A stretch of 33,077 bases of DNA from assembly GCA_024274875.1 (NCBI GenBank), contig JAJSAH010000005.1, positions 1 to 33,077 of the forward strand, given 5' to 3'. The position numbers and the translations under genes are program-made. The stretch comes from an archaeon (GTDB taxonomy: Archaea; Micrarchaeota; Micrarchaeia; CAILAH01). Position 1 is the stretch's first letter; the number at the start of each line of letters is the position of its first letter. This document shows positions 1 through 7,730 of this stretch, piece by piece. The notes under the pieces were generated by a model, which was given only the letters and a program-made list of their open reading frames with translations, ran no database searches and was not told the origin of the DNA.

Positions 1-249
1 AACCGCGCAACCTAGGCCAGCAGTTATTGGTATTGCTTGCTGATTAGTTATCTTTATGTTGAGTTCTCCATCTCCGTTCAACCCAGCGACTTCACACTTA
101 AACCCAATAGGTAGGTTGCATGAATCCTGCATGCGCGCTTGTGGGTTGAGCACCTGCAATGCTACTAGAGCGCCCAAAACAATAACTATAACTAAAAGCG
201 CCCATCCGTAAGTCATCAAATATTCCATAGCTGCTTGAGCTCTTCTCAT
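1..249 (-). CDS. Pilin/archaellin-like protein with class III signal peptide (partial, runs off left edge)
   Basis: Not in the ORF track because it is cut by the window edge; 83 codons are visible on the minus strand. The N-terminus reads MRRAQAAMEYLMTYGWALL and is followed by a hydrophobic helix (VIVIVLGALVAL), about residues 1-31. This is the pattern of archaeal class III signal peptides, which a prepilin peptidase of the PibD/FlaK type cleaves just before the hydrophobic helix; the mature protein would assemble into a pilus-like filament or be membrane-anchored. The AMEYLMTYGWA form is especially common in DPANN archaea. After the helix come a Cys-containing stretch and the start of a beta-rich domain. 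An AGGTGT ribosome site lies just upstream of the ATG. It is divergent from the next gene. Family call is confident; the specific filament is unknown. Confidence 0.8.
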   Translation of the reverse strand, partial: MRRAQAAMEYLMTYGWALLVIVIVLGALVALQVLNPQARMQDSCNLPIGFKCEVAGLNGDGELNIKITNQQAIPITAGLGCAV

Positions 250-280
250 AAAAACACCTGTTTTGTAATTGCGAAGCAAA

Positions 281-291
281 CTTTAAAAATA
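281..291 (+). promoter_or_regulatory. TATA-like box for the exported protein gene
   Basis: The sequence ctttaaaaata is centred about 26-27 bases before the ATG at 313. That spacing fits an archaeal promoter giving a leaderless or nearly leaderless mRNA, and it argues against the longer ORF start at 235, which would also run into the divergent pilin gene. Confidence 0.45.
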
Positions 292-312
292 GATATGCGC
301 CACAATATGTGC

Positions 313-951
313 ATGATGTCTTCGCGCAATCGCAGGAAAATTTTTAGGAATATTGGTTTGTCTGCATCTTTATTTATATCTCAACCTGTTTTTGCTGAGC
401 CGCCTATCACATGCATATGCAAGAGACCGAGCAAGATTGAGTATATATCAGATGGCCAGTCGCGCGAGGTTAGCATAAGTGAGTTCACCAGTAGGTTTGG
501 AAAGGTCATCGCAATGTATTGCGGGGTGAAGCACACATTCTTAGTGCTTGAGAATGCAATGGTGAGGACAGGCGGAGGCGCTAAAGTGTTTGAGACCGGG
601 AGCACAGATGTTTGCATCAAGAAAGAAGGGAAAAGGATATGTAAGATTGCGGATGTTGAGATGTTGTCGGGAAAAGCAGTGTATGCTGAAGTAGAATGGG
701 GTAAGGTTGCGGTTGTGGTTTTTAATGATAAATCGATGACTATTTTCAAGAGGTTGGATTCAGAAAACAACTTTATTTCAGTTAATACTGAGCCATTCGA
801 AAAGATTGATTTGCGCAATATCAGCATTAAGATAAGAGGAGATCCTGCTATAACTACCATTGAAGTATTCTCTCGCTATAAGCAGATAATTGAGCTAGAG
901 ATAACAGGAACAACCTATGGCAATATAAAAATTAATGAAAAGAAAATTTGA
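313..951 (+). CDS. Putative exported protein, unknown function
   Basis: I do not recognise this family. I prefer the start at the MMSSRNRRKIF methionine over the ORF-track start: it gives a compact signal peptide (basic RNRRK, then a hydrophobic stretch ending FISQPVFA, with cleavage likely after VFA) and fits the TATA-like box upstream. The mature part of about 185 residues has paired cysteines near its start (CIC) and further single cysteines (YCG, VCI, ICK), suggesting disulfides in an extracytoplasmic domain, and otherwise alternates short hydrophobic and charged strands typical of a beta-rich domain. There is no C-terminal membrane anchor. It is divergent from a pilin-like gene and converges on another exported protein, so this end of the window looks like a cell-surface locus. 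Confidence 0.6.
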   Translation: MMSSRNRRKIFRNIGLSASLFISQPVFAEPPITCICKRPSKIEYISDGQSREVSISEFTSRFGKVIAMYCGVKHTFLVLENAMVRTGGGAKVFETGSTDVCIKKEGKRICKIADVEMLSGKAVYAEVEWGKVAVVVFNDKSMTIFKRLDSENNFISVNTEPFEKIDLRNISIKIRGDPAITTIEVFSRYKQIIELEITGTTYGNIKINEKKI

Positions 952-952
952 A

Positions 953-1849
953 TCATCTATTTCTTATTCCTGCTAGTGATAGCAGAGAAATTCCTATCAA
1001 TAAAATTGCGGTCAGCGGGCACGCGCTTTGAGCAGGTTGCAGATTTGGCTCGCTTTCAACCGGATGCGCAGGCTCCTGTTGCTCCCCAGTTTCCTGTTCA
1101 CCGCTTTCACTCTCTTGCTCACTAGTGCTGCCAGCATCCTCTCCGGTTTCGCATGCAGTATTCTTTATTTTATCTTTAAGCTGCTCTGCTTCATCTTTTG
1201 CATTTGTAATGGACTGCACCATGTTTGAGAAATCGCATCTTGATAGGTTGCGCTTGAGCGCATTCAACTGCGCTTCAACATCTCCCAACATAGTTTTGTC
1301 GCAGCATAGGCAATTAGCAAGCTCAGCTTTCGCGGCATTCAACACTGCTTCAGCATCTTGAATCTTGTCTAACATCTCTGCTTCGTAGTTTGAAGGAGTG
1401 TGCTCTATATCCATAGGTATTGAGTATGTATATTCGGAATCATCATACCTGCACACAGCTCTCAACTTAATCCACTCATCAAGCGAAGCTTTGCCTTCTC
1501 CTTTCCCGCCGAACCATATGTTAATCCTTGCATCGCAGCTTTCATCAGACCCTATAATGCATAACTTTTCTTCATCTGTATATTCTTCAGTTGAGAAGTC
1601 ATAGTATGAGTAATATACATCCATCTGGCCAGAGCAATAATCCCGCGGGTATTTTAACTTAAGCACAACTATGCTGTACTGCTTATCTGATGGATTATCG
1701 CAGTTAGAAATAGATAGTCCGCTTGATGTGAAGGCCCCTCTTGTAGTTTTAAAAGAGTTAGCGGTTGCGCTGAACGTCCTAGCAGCGCTCGCAAGCATAA
1801 TGCCTGCAAGCAGAAACACAAACACATACTTCAAGGTCCTATTCAACAT
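953..1849 (-). CDS. Exported coiled-coil protein with Glu/Gln-rich linker and C-terminal anchor
   Basis: Unknown function. The start is set at MLNRTLKYVF because GAGGAG lies six bases before that ATG; the ORF-track start is seven codons upstream. The order of parts is: signal peptide (VFVFLLAGIMLASAARTFSA); an extracellular domain with several Cys residues and many Tyr; a helical, coiled-coil-like segment of about 80 residues (KIQDAEAVLNAAKAELANC and onward) with a CLCC motif; a low-complexity linker rich in Glu, Gln, Ser and Pro; then a C-terminal hydrophobic helix (CPLTAILLIGISLLSLAG) ending in the basic tail IRNR. This tripartite C-terminus resembles sorting signals of archaeal surface proteins (compare the CGP-CTERM layout), but PGF is absent, so the anchoring route is inferred. 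Confidence 0.65.
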   Translation of the reverse strand: MLNRTLKYVFVFLLAGIMLASAARTFSATANSFKTTRGAFTSSGLSISNCDNPSDKQYSIVVLKLKYPRDYCSGQMDVYYSYYDFSTEEYTDEEKLCIIGSDESCDARINIWFGGKGEGKASLDEWIKLRAVCRYDDSEYTYSIPMDIEHTPSNYEAEMLDKIQDAEAVLNAAKAELANCLCCDKTMLGDVEAQLNALKRNLSRCDFSNMVQSITNAKDEAEQLKDKIKNTACETGEDAGSTSEQESESGEQETGEQQEPAHPVESEPNLQPAQSACPLTAILLIGISLLSLAGIRNR

Positions 1850-1876
1850 ATGCATCTCCTCATATATCAATTAACA

Positions 1877-3109
1877 TTAAAAGCCATACTTGGATTTTGA
1901 GCCAAGCAGATACTCAATCTCCAGCAACCTGTTGTATTTTGATAACCGTTCGCTTCTGCATGGCGCGCCTGTTTTAATCATCCCGCAATTAAGCGCAACT
2001 GAAAGATCGGCTATGAACGGGTCGCAGGTCTCACCGGATCTGTGGCTAACAATAACACCGCATCCATTATTCATCGCTAAGCTGGCTGCATCGAGCGCCT
2101 CGCTAAGCGTTCCAATTTGATTCACTTTAAGCAGCAGAGTGTCTATCGCGTTCATATCAAGCGCATTTTGAATGCGTTCAGTATTTGTTACAGTCAAGTC
2201 ATCGCCCACCACTCTGCATTTCGTGGCCTCGTTGAGCATTTTGAAAGAATCAAAATCATCCTCGTTGAATGGATCCTCAATGCTGAATATTTTGTAATTA
2301 TCTATGATGCTTAGGTACTGCTCGCAGAGTTTTGCAGAACCAATCTTTTTGCCGTCTATTGAATATTTGCCGTTAGAGAAAAACTCGCTTGCTGCGCAAT
2401 CTAGCGAAATAGATACCTTCTTTTCGCGCGCGCACTTATCTATTGCAGATTGCACAAGGTCTAATGCATCGCTTGTTTTTGTTAAAGGCGGGGCGAACCC
2501 TCCTTCATCTCCAACATTGCATGCGCCTTTACCGAACTTATTCTTTATGATTTGCTTGAGTTCGTGGTAAATCTCAACTCCCATTCGCATTGCATCCTCA
2601 AAGGATTTTGCGCCGTGAGGAACAATCATGAATTCTTGAATAGATAAGTCATTGCCTGCGTGTTTGCCTCCGTTTATTATGTTCATCAGAGGAATTGGAA
2701 GCCTGCGCGAAGATGCGTTTAAATATTCAAACAATTCTTTTCCTTCTCCATTGGCCGCCGCGCGCGCAACTGCCATTGACACTGCTACTATTGCATTCGC
2801 GCCAAACTTTGATTTGTTTCTCGTGCCATCAGCCATTATCATTGCGTTATCTATTTTGCGCTGTTCGCGCGCATCCATTCCCCGAATGTAATTTTCTATC
2901 GCGCGCACATTAGCAACTGCTTTATTCACACCTTTTCCGGAATACGCTTTGCCGCCGTCCCTCAATTCAACAGCTTCATGCTTGCCTGTTGAAGCGCCGC
3001 TCGGCGCAGCAGCTCTACCGGAATAATTATTTGTATAAACAGTCGCCTCAACTGTGGGATTGCCTCTTGAATCAAAAATCACTCTGCCCTTAACATCCTT
3101 GATTAGCAC
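1877..3109 (-). CDS. eno: Enolase (phosphopyruvate hydratase)
   Basis: Interconverts 2-phosphoglycerate and phosphoenolpyruvate in cytoplasmic glycolysis/gluconeogenesis; needs Mg2+. At 410 residues it has the family's usual length. Recognisable blocks in order are: RVIFDSRGNPTVEATV at the N-terminus, PSGASTGKHEAVELRDG, the capping loop, PLMNIINGGKHAGN, GDEGGFAPPL, SIEDPFNEDD and VGDDLTVTN (metal-binding Asp/Glu), LLKVNQIGT (catalytic Lys) and SHRSGET (substrate His/Arg). All catalytic positions appear intact. The start codon is GTG, fixed by alignment to the conserved N-terminus. It is divergent from the MoaD-like gene, sharing a short AT-rich intergenic region of about 50 bases. Not linked in operon to other glycolytic genes. 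Confidence 0.97.
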   Translation of the reverse strand: MLIKDVKGRVIFDSRGNPTVEATVYTNNYSGRAAAPSGASTGKHEAVELRDGGKAYSGKGVNKAVANVRAIENYIRGMDAREQRKIDNAMIMADGTRNKSKFGANAIVAVSMAVARAAANGEGKELFEYLNASSRRLPIPLMNIINGGKHAGNDLSIQEFMIVPHGAKSFEDAMRMGVEIYHELKQIIKNKFGKGACNVGDEGGFAPPLTKTSDALDLVQSAIDKCAREKKVSISLDCAASEFFSNGKYSIDGKKIGSAKLCEQYLSIIDNYKIFSIEDPFNEDDFDSFKMLNEATKCRVVGDDLTVTNTERIQNALDMNAIDTLLLKVNQIGTLSEALDAASLAMNNGCGVIVSHRSGETCDPFIADLSVALNCGMIKTGAPCRSERLSKYNRLLEIEYLLGSKSKYGF

Positions 3110-3161
3110 AGCTATTTATATGCATCACAACTTTTTTAATGTTTAATAAGCGAATTCATCT

Positions 3162-3368
3162 ATGCAAGTGTTTGTTGATGGCGAAGAAATGCGCGCTGAA
3201 GCAATCTGCAGCTTAAAAAGTAAAACGAAAGTGCAGCATTTTTTAGAATGCATAGGGATGAACAGAGAATCTGTGATTGTGAAAGCGAATGGGAGGATAT
3301 TGACAGAGAATGATTGCATCAATCCAGGGGATCGGATTGATTTGATAAGGGTATCGAGCGGTGGTTAA
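3162..3368 (+). CDS. MoaD/ThiS-family ubiquitin-like sulfur carrier ending in Gly-Gly
   Basis: A 68-residue protein with the beta-grasp profile: MQVFVDGEEM at the start, the pattern VIVKANGRILTENDCINPGDRIDLIRV, and the C-terminus VSSGG. In ThiS, MoaD, TtuB and SAMP proteins the terminal Gly-Gly is adenylated by an E1-like enzyme and then carries a thiocarboxylate for tRNA thiolation or cofactor synthesis, or is conjugated to lysines. The next gene is a TtuA/Ncs6-like tRNA thiolase with zero-base spacing, so the most likely role is sulfur donor for 2-thiouridine in tRNA. A protein-conjugation role in addition is possible but only inferred. No E1-like activating enzyme is seen in this window. 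Confidence 0.85.
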   Translation: MQVFVDGEEMRAEAICSLKSKTKVQHFLECIGMNRESVIVKANGRILTENDCINPGDRIDLIRVSSGG

Positions 3369-4289
3369 TTGAAGTGCTCTCGCTGTTCATCTGATGCTGT
3401 CATATATCTAACTTATTCGAATCAATACATGTGCGCATCGCATTTGAGCGCATATGTTGAAAAGCGCATAGGAAATAATATGCGGAATTATAAAATGATC
3501 AAAGGGAGAAGACGCATAGGTATAGCGGTTTCTGGAGGAAAAGACAGCCAAGTTATGATGCATGCAATGCGCAAACTGATTGGAAAAGATAGGAGGCGAG
3601 AGCTCATTGCAATAACAGTTGATGAGGGAATACGCGGGTACAGGGATAAGAGCATAGAATGCGTGGTGAAGTATGCTGAATTGCTTGGCATTGAGCATCA
3701 CATATTCTCATTTAACGATTTTGCTGTGCAAATGGATGCGTTGATGAATAAGGGGCGAACAGACCCTTGCTCGTATTGCGGCGTATTTCGCAGATGGATT
3801 TTAAATAAGGCATCGCGCGAACTATCGCTTGACGCGCTTGCGATAGGGCATAATTTAGATGATGTTGTTCAAACGCTCCAGTTAAACATAATGCGAAATG
3901 AGCCGTTGCGCATAGCGCGTTTCACACCAAACGGCGGCGTGTTTAATGACCGCATGTTTGTGCCTCGCATAAGACCCATGTTCAACATTCCTGAGAAAGA
4001 AATAATCGTGTATGCTCTTATAAAATCCATACCTTTTCATAACGGAGAGTGCCCATACGCAGGGCATGCTCTGCGCAACCCCGTGAGAGAATTCATTAAT
4101 GATATGGAGTCAAAATATCCTGGAATAAAGTTTAGAATGCTAAACTCATACCTGTCTCTTCTCAATCATCTTAATTTTCCTGCGCTGCGCGATAATTCAA
4201 TTTTGCGATGTTCATCATGCGGTGAGCCATCATCTTCAAAAATCTGCAAGCGTTGTTCTTTTCTTAATTCCGCAATCTCTCATTCATAA
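3369..4289 (+). CDS. TtuA/Ncs6-family tRNA 2-thiouridine synthetase
   Basis: A PP-loop ATPase that adenylates a uridine in tRNA and replaces its oxygen with sulfur (position 54 by TtuA, wobble 34 by Ncs6). Seen in order: N-terminal zinc motif (CSRC, later C-x-x-H in MCASH); PP-loop AVSGGKDS near residue 55; PCSYCG and a later ECPYAGHALR, which supply the conserved Cys residues that hold the catalytic iron-sulfur cluster in this family; HNLDD; and a C-terminal zinc ribbon (CSSCG and CKRC). The start is TTG directly after the stop of the MoaD-like gene, so the two are probably translationally coupled. It converges on hydG with a 6-base overlap. Whether U54 or U34 is the target cannot be read from the sequence. 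Confidence 0.9.
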   Translation: MKCSRCSSDAVIYLTYSNQYMCASHLSAYVEKRIGNNMRNYKMIKGRRRIGIAVSGGKDSQVMMHAMRKLIGKDRRRELIAITVDEGIRGYRDKSIECVVKYAELLGIEHHIFSFNDFAVQMDALMNKGRTDPCSYCGVFRRWILNKASRELSLDALAIGHNLDDVVQTLQLNIMRNEPLRIARFTPNGGVFNDRMFVPRIRPMFNIPEKEIIVYALIKSIPFHNGECPYAGHALRNPVREFINDMESKYPGIKFRMLNSYLSLLNHLNFPALRDNSILRCSSCGEPSSSKICKRCSFLNSAISHS

Positions 4290-5651
4290 TAATAGATCCC
4301 TTTCTCCATTCCGCACTCTTTCAAGTTTTTTTAGAAAAGCGCGTTTAACTTTCAAATCAAGAGTATCAACAAGCTCTTTGATGTATTCTTCTCCCATTTC
4401 TCTAACCGCATCGCCTGCGTAATCGCTTAAATATTCTTGAAAAGTAAGCAATGCATTAGGAAGGCAGAATTCATGTATGTCTCCTGGTTTTGCCAAGCTC
4501 ATGAACGTTTCACCAGTTCTCCCAACTCTGTAGCATGCAGTGCAGAAGCTTGGGATCATCCCGAGAAGCATCATAGATTTTATCGTATCATCAAGGGAAC
4601 ATCGGTCAGATATGCTGAATTGCTCGAGAATATGCCTATTGCTGTATCCGCCCGGTGATGTGCGCGATGCAGCTGAGGTCTGAGACACGCCTATTCCAAA
4701 AGCTCTCAATCTCGTTTCATGGCTTTCTCGCGTGGACATGATTATGCCGGTATACGGCAAAGCTAACCTGATTATTGCAATTATTTTTAGGAGCTCGCGT
4801 TCAGAAATGCTGTAAGGCGCGCGCCTCCATTTAACGCTCTCAGCAGGTTTCCAGCGCGGCACAGAGATCGTGTGCGGCCCTACATTGAAATTGCGTTCTA
4901 ACTCATTTGCATGCATTAAAAGCGCAAGAACCTCATACCTGTAATCATACAACCCATAAAGCACTCCTAATCCTACATCATCTATGCCTGCGCTAAACGC
5001 TTCGTGGTGCGCAAACAACTGTCTTCTGTAGTTTGATTTTGGACCTGAGTGCAATATATTATATGTTGGTTCATGATATGTCTCTTGGAATAATTGATAT
5101 GTGCCTATGCCGGCTTGATTGAGCAATGCATAATCATTTTTATCTGTCGCGGCAATATTTACGTTAACTCTGCGGACTTCCCCCTTTTCTGTCTTAGTGC
5201 AATATATTGCGTTAATCACATCAATAACGTAGCCTATTGGGTTTTCTATTGGGTGTTCGCCAAACTCAATGAGCACGCGTTTGTGCCCCATCTCAATAAT
5301 TTTTTTTGTTTCTTCCTTTACTTCATCAATAGTCAGTTTTTTGCGTTTTACTTTGTTTTTCGACCTAAATCCGCAGTAAGTGCAGTTATTTATGCAATGA
5401 TTGGATGCATACAATGGAGCGAACAACACAAGCCTATTACCATAAATCTCATTTTTCACCTGCCTTGCTGAATCGAATAATTCATTCATCAACCCTCTAT
5501 CACTTATGTTAAGCAACACTCCTACCTCTTCAAGTTCGAGGCCGCTTTTTTCCATCGCTCTCTCAAACACCTTCTTTGCATCTGTTTTAGTAGCTCTTTT
5601 AGTCCTGCGCAATATCCTGCGAATTTTTTTATCATCGATGAAATATGGCAT
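4284..5651 (-). CDS. hydG: [FeFe]-hydrogenase maturation radical SAM enzyme HydG
   Basis: HydG splits tyrosine to make the CO and CN ligands of the [FeFe]-hydrogenase H-cluster. The 455-residue length fits. The radical-SAM cluster motif is CINNCTYC (Cys86, 90, 93; C-x3-C-x2-C). The C-terminus has the HydG hallmark C-x2-C-x22-C: CTAC at 370-373 and Cys396, which binds the auxiliary cluster carrying the dangler iron. That motif separates it from the paralog ThiH. Other blocks seen: GEHPIENP, TYQLFQETYH and STRESHETR. The GGTG ribosome site begins inside the stop codon of the upstream hydE, so the pair is one operon. No HydF or hydrogenase catalytic subunit lies in the window. Confidence in HydG is high. 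Confidence 0.94.
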   Translation of the reverse strand: MPYFIDDKKIRRILRRTKRATKTDAKKVFERAMEKSGLELEEVGVLLNISDRGLMNELFDSARQVKNEIYGNRLVLFAPLYASNHCINNCTYCGFRSKNKVKRKKLTIDEVKEETKKIIEMGHKRVLIEFGEHPIENPIGYVIDVINAIYCTKTEKGEVRRVNVNIAATDKNDYALLNQAGIGTYQLFQETYHEPTYNILHSGPKSNYRRQLFAHHEAFSAGIDDVGLGVLYGLYDYRYEVLALLMHANELERNFNVGPHTISVPRWKPAESVKWRRAPYSISERELLKIIAIIRLALPYTGIIMSTRESHETRLRAFGIGVSQTSAASRTSPGGYSNRHILEQFSISDRCSLDDTIKSMMLLGMIPSFCTACYRVGRTGETFMSLAKPGDIHEFCLPNALLTFQEYLSDYAGDAVREMGEEYIKELVDTLDLKVKRAFLKKLERVRNGERDLLL

Positions 5652-5659
5652 AAAGACAC

Positions 5660-6904
5660 CTATATTGATATGTCCGTTGGCGCTCGGCCGATGGACTTGA
5701 TCACTTCTATTTTAGAATTGATTGACTTAATAAGGTTTACATCGCGCGGGTATATGTCATAGTTGCCAGCAAACTCGTCCGGAGTTGCATTGATCATGAA
5801 TGAGTTTGCGCCGCACATCATCCCTTTCCTTAACCCATCTTTGTCGATCGTTTCCAGAGCAGTTGTAACTAATATGTTTGCGTCAGGATGCGCAATTCTG
5901 GCGGTTGCGATGGTTCTGTACCATAAATCTGCATTCTGCTGTTTTGAGTTGCGCAGCGGAGTTTCAGCGTGCGGTATGAATGGGCCGATTGAGTACATAT
6001 CAGCATCAAGGTTTCGCGTCATAATAATATCATTTGCAATATCCTCAATCGTTTGGCCGGGAAGCCCGACCATAAATCCTGTTGCGCATATATAACCAAG
6101 TTTTTTTGCATATTTAATCATATGCAGGCGTTCTTTGAGGCTTCCTTTCGAGCCGGCAGGGTGCATTGAGTTGTACAAGTCCTCATTAGAAGTTTCGAAC
6201 CTTAACAGCACGCCCCTTGCTCCGGCATCATAAGCTTTTTTATAGAATGATTCAGTGCGCGTGCCGCAGCTTATGAAAATCAACGCGTTGAATCTTTTGG
6301 CTATTTCCTCAACAATCTCGCTGAACATTTCATCTGTGTAATGCTCGTCTTCGCCGGATTGGAGGACGATGGCCTTAAACCCAAGTTTTTTAATGGCATA
6401 CTCTACATTCCTGAACAGTTGGGTTTTTGACATTCTGCACCGCACCAATTTACGATTGCTTTTCCTGATTCCGCAATATTTGCAGTCGTTTATGCAATAG
6501 TTTGAGAATTCTATTATTCCGTGAACGCAGCATGAGTTTTGCTTGCGCGCGCTTCTGAGAGCATTAGCCATTGCAAATATTCTATCATCATTAGATTTGA
6601 GCATTTGAATAAGGTCTTCCTTGTTCAGCGAACGGTCCAATAATTCCTCAAGCGCAGCAGGGGGTTTGGACAACTCGGAATCTATCCGTTTCAATTCCAT
6701 AAACTTATTTTTCCATGAGCTTAGCAATCGCTCGGCTTCAATCCTGTCGATTTGCTCAACAATTAAACCACCCTGCGCATACACATAATCTCCTTCACTT
6801 AACTCAAAGAATTCATTCACTGCATTTCGCGTTTCACTAAAATACTCCAAAATTACATTTCTCCCGCGGATGCCGACAACCTTGCCGGGAATGGCATAGC
6901 ACAT
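5660..6904 (-). CDS. hydE: HypC-HydE fusion: radical SAM [FeFe]-hydrogenase maturase with N-terminal HypC domain
   Basis: Residues 1-60 match the HypC/HupF/HoxL family: MCYAIPGKVV start, a SEGDYVYAQGG block, then IDRIEAERL. In HypC the Cys after the initiator Met binds the Fe(CN)2CO fragment for [NiFe] hydrogenases, and it is kept here. After a linker of about 60 residues comes a full HydE: CINDCKYC cluster motif (Cys137, 141, 144), LQSGEDEHY, LLRFETSNEDLY, TGFMVGLPGQT and SIGPFIPHAETPL. HydE processes the iron-cysteine organometallic product of HydG. The remaining 340-350 residues are the usual HydE length, so HypC is an addition, not a replacement. First gene of the hydE-hydG operon, divergent from psmA. 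The fusion joins domains from two different hydrogenase maturation routes. Confidence 0.92.
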   Translation of the reverse strand: MCYAIPGKVVGIRGRNVILEYFSETRNAVNEFFELSEGDYVYAQGGLIVEQIDRIEAERLLSSWKNKFMELKRIDSELSKPPAALEELLDRSLNKEDLIQMLKSNDDRIFAMANALRSARKQNSCCVHGIIEFSNYCINDCKYCGIRKSNRKLVRCRMSKTQLFRNVEYAIKKLGFKAIVLQSGEDEHYTDEMFSEIVEEIAKRFNALIFISCGTRTESFYKKAYDAGARGVLLRFETSNEDLYNSMHPAGSKGSLKERLHMIKYAKKLGYICATGFMVGLPGQTIEDIANDIIMTRNLDADMYSIGPFIPHAETPLRNSKQQNADLWYRTIATARIAHPDANILVTTALETIDKDGLRKGMMCGANSFMINATPDEFAGNYDIYPRDVNLIKSINSKIEVIKSIGRAPTDISI

Positions 6905-6994
6905 TCAAATCGCTGAATAATGGATAAAATATCTTTTTATATGTTTGTATTGTTAATAACTTAGTTTTTGTTTAATGCTAAAAGGTGATTATGA
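6905..6994. promoter_or_regulatory. Divergent promoter region between hydE-hydG and the psmA superoperon
   Basis: A 90-base AT-rich gap. The stretch ctttttatat near 6933-6942 could serve psmA, giving a leader of about 30 bases with a GGTGAT ribosome site at 6984. On the other strand, gatattttatcc near 6923-6934 sits about 25 bases from the hydE ATG, which would make hydE nearly leaderless. No clear operator palindrome was seen. Confidence 0.45.
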
Positions 6995-7726
6995 ATGTAT
7001 CCAGTTTCTCCACAGGCATATGATCGTGCCATAACCGTGTTCAGCCCTGATGGAAGACTTTTTCAGGTTGAGTATGCAAAGGAAGCAGTGAAAAGAGGGA
7101 GCACAGCAATTGGGATCACATGCAAAGATGGTGTGGTATTGGTTGCCAACAGATTCGTGCAGAACAACTTAATTTTGCTTGATTCAATAAGAAAGGTCCA
7201 TATAATTGATGACAATATCATAGCAACATCATCAGGTCTTGCTGCAGATGCGCGCAGATTGATTGAGATGGCGAGGGTTGAAGCGCAAAAGCACAGAGTA
7301 ACATACTCAAAGCCAATAAGCGTTCTGCAGCTCAGCAGAAACCTTGCGAACACTATGCAGATATACACGCAGTATGGCGGCATAAGGCCTTTTGGAGTAT
7401 CGATGCTTCTCACAGGCATCGATGGCGCTGACATATCCCTATATGATGTTGAACCAAGCGGCGCGTACACAGGATATTTTGCCACAGGCATTGGATCGCA
7501 TAAAGATGAAGTTGAGAAACTGCTTGCTGAGAAGTATTCGCAGGAAATGAGTATTGATAACGCAATTTCAATGGGCATAAAAATATTGGTGGATGTGTGC
7601 AATGAAGATGAGGTAAAACACTGCAATGAACGAACGCTTGATGTTGCGCTTGTCCATAAGAAAGATGTTAAGGCCAAGTATCTTTCCGAACAAGAGATAA
7701 AAAAGTATCTGTCAAAGGTGAAATAA
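6995..7726 (+). CDS. psmA: Archaeal 20S proteasome alpha subunit
   Basis: Forms the outer rings of the 20S proteasome that gate substrate entry. The N-terminus YDRAITVFSPDGRLFQVEYA is the alpha-subunit signature (gate residues plus helix H0). Length of 243 residues is normal. GSTAIGI, the central YTQYGGIRPFGVSMLL block and GSHKDEVEKLL are family-typical. Alpha subunits lack the catalytic N-terminal Thr, as here. It is the first gene of a plus-strand block of eight genes in the canonical archaeal order (psmA, SBDS, rrp4, rrp41, rrp42, eL43, rpoP, then Brix). No beta subunit is in the window. Confidence 0.96.
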   Translation: MYPVSPQAYDRAITVFSPDGRLFQVEYAKEAVKRGSTAIGITCKDGVVLVANRFVQNNLILLDSIRKVHIIDDNIIATSSGLAADARRLIEMARVEAQKHRVTYSKPISVLQLSRNLANTMQIYTQYGGIRPFGVSMLLTGIDGADISLYDVEPSGAYTGYFATGIGSHKDEVEKLLAEKYSQEMSIDNAISMGIKILVDVCNEDEVKHCNERTLDVALVHKKDVKAKYLSEQEIKKYLSKVK

Positions 7727-7730
7727 TTTT

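Noticed and set aside
4284-6904. ThiH and BioB as identities of the two radical SAM genes
   Set aside because: The C-terminal C-x2-C-x22-C is specific to HydG, and the second protein has HydE blocks and an adjacent HydG; no thiamine or biotin genes are nearby.
7063-7677. 204-residue minus-strand ORF antisense to psmA
   Set aside because: It is a shadow of the conserved proteasome gene and its protein has no coherent features; the same holds for the other long antisense ORFs (for example 381-860, 8539-9123, 17348-17869, 26681-27145).
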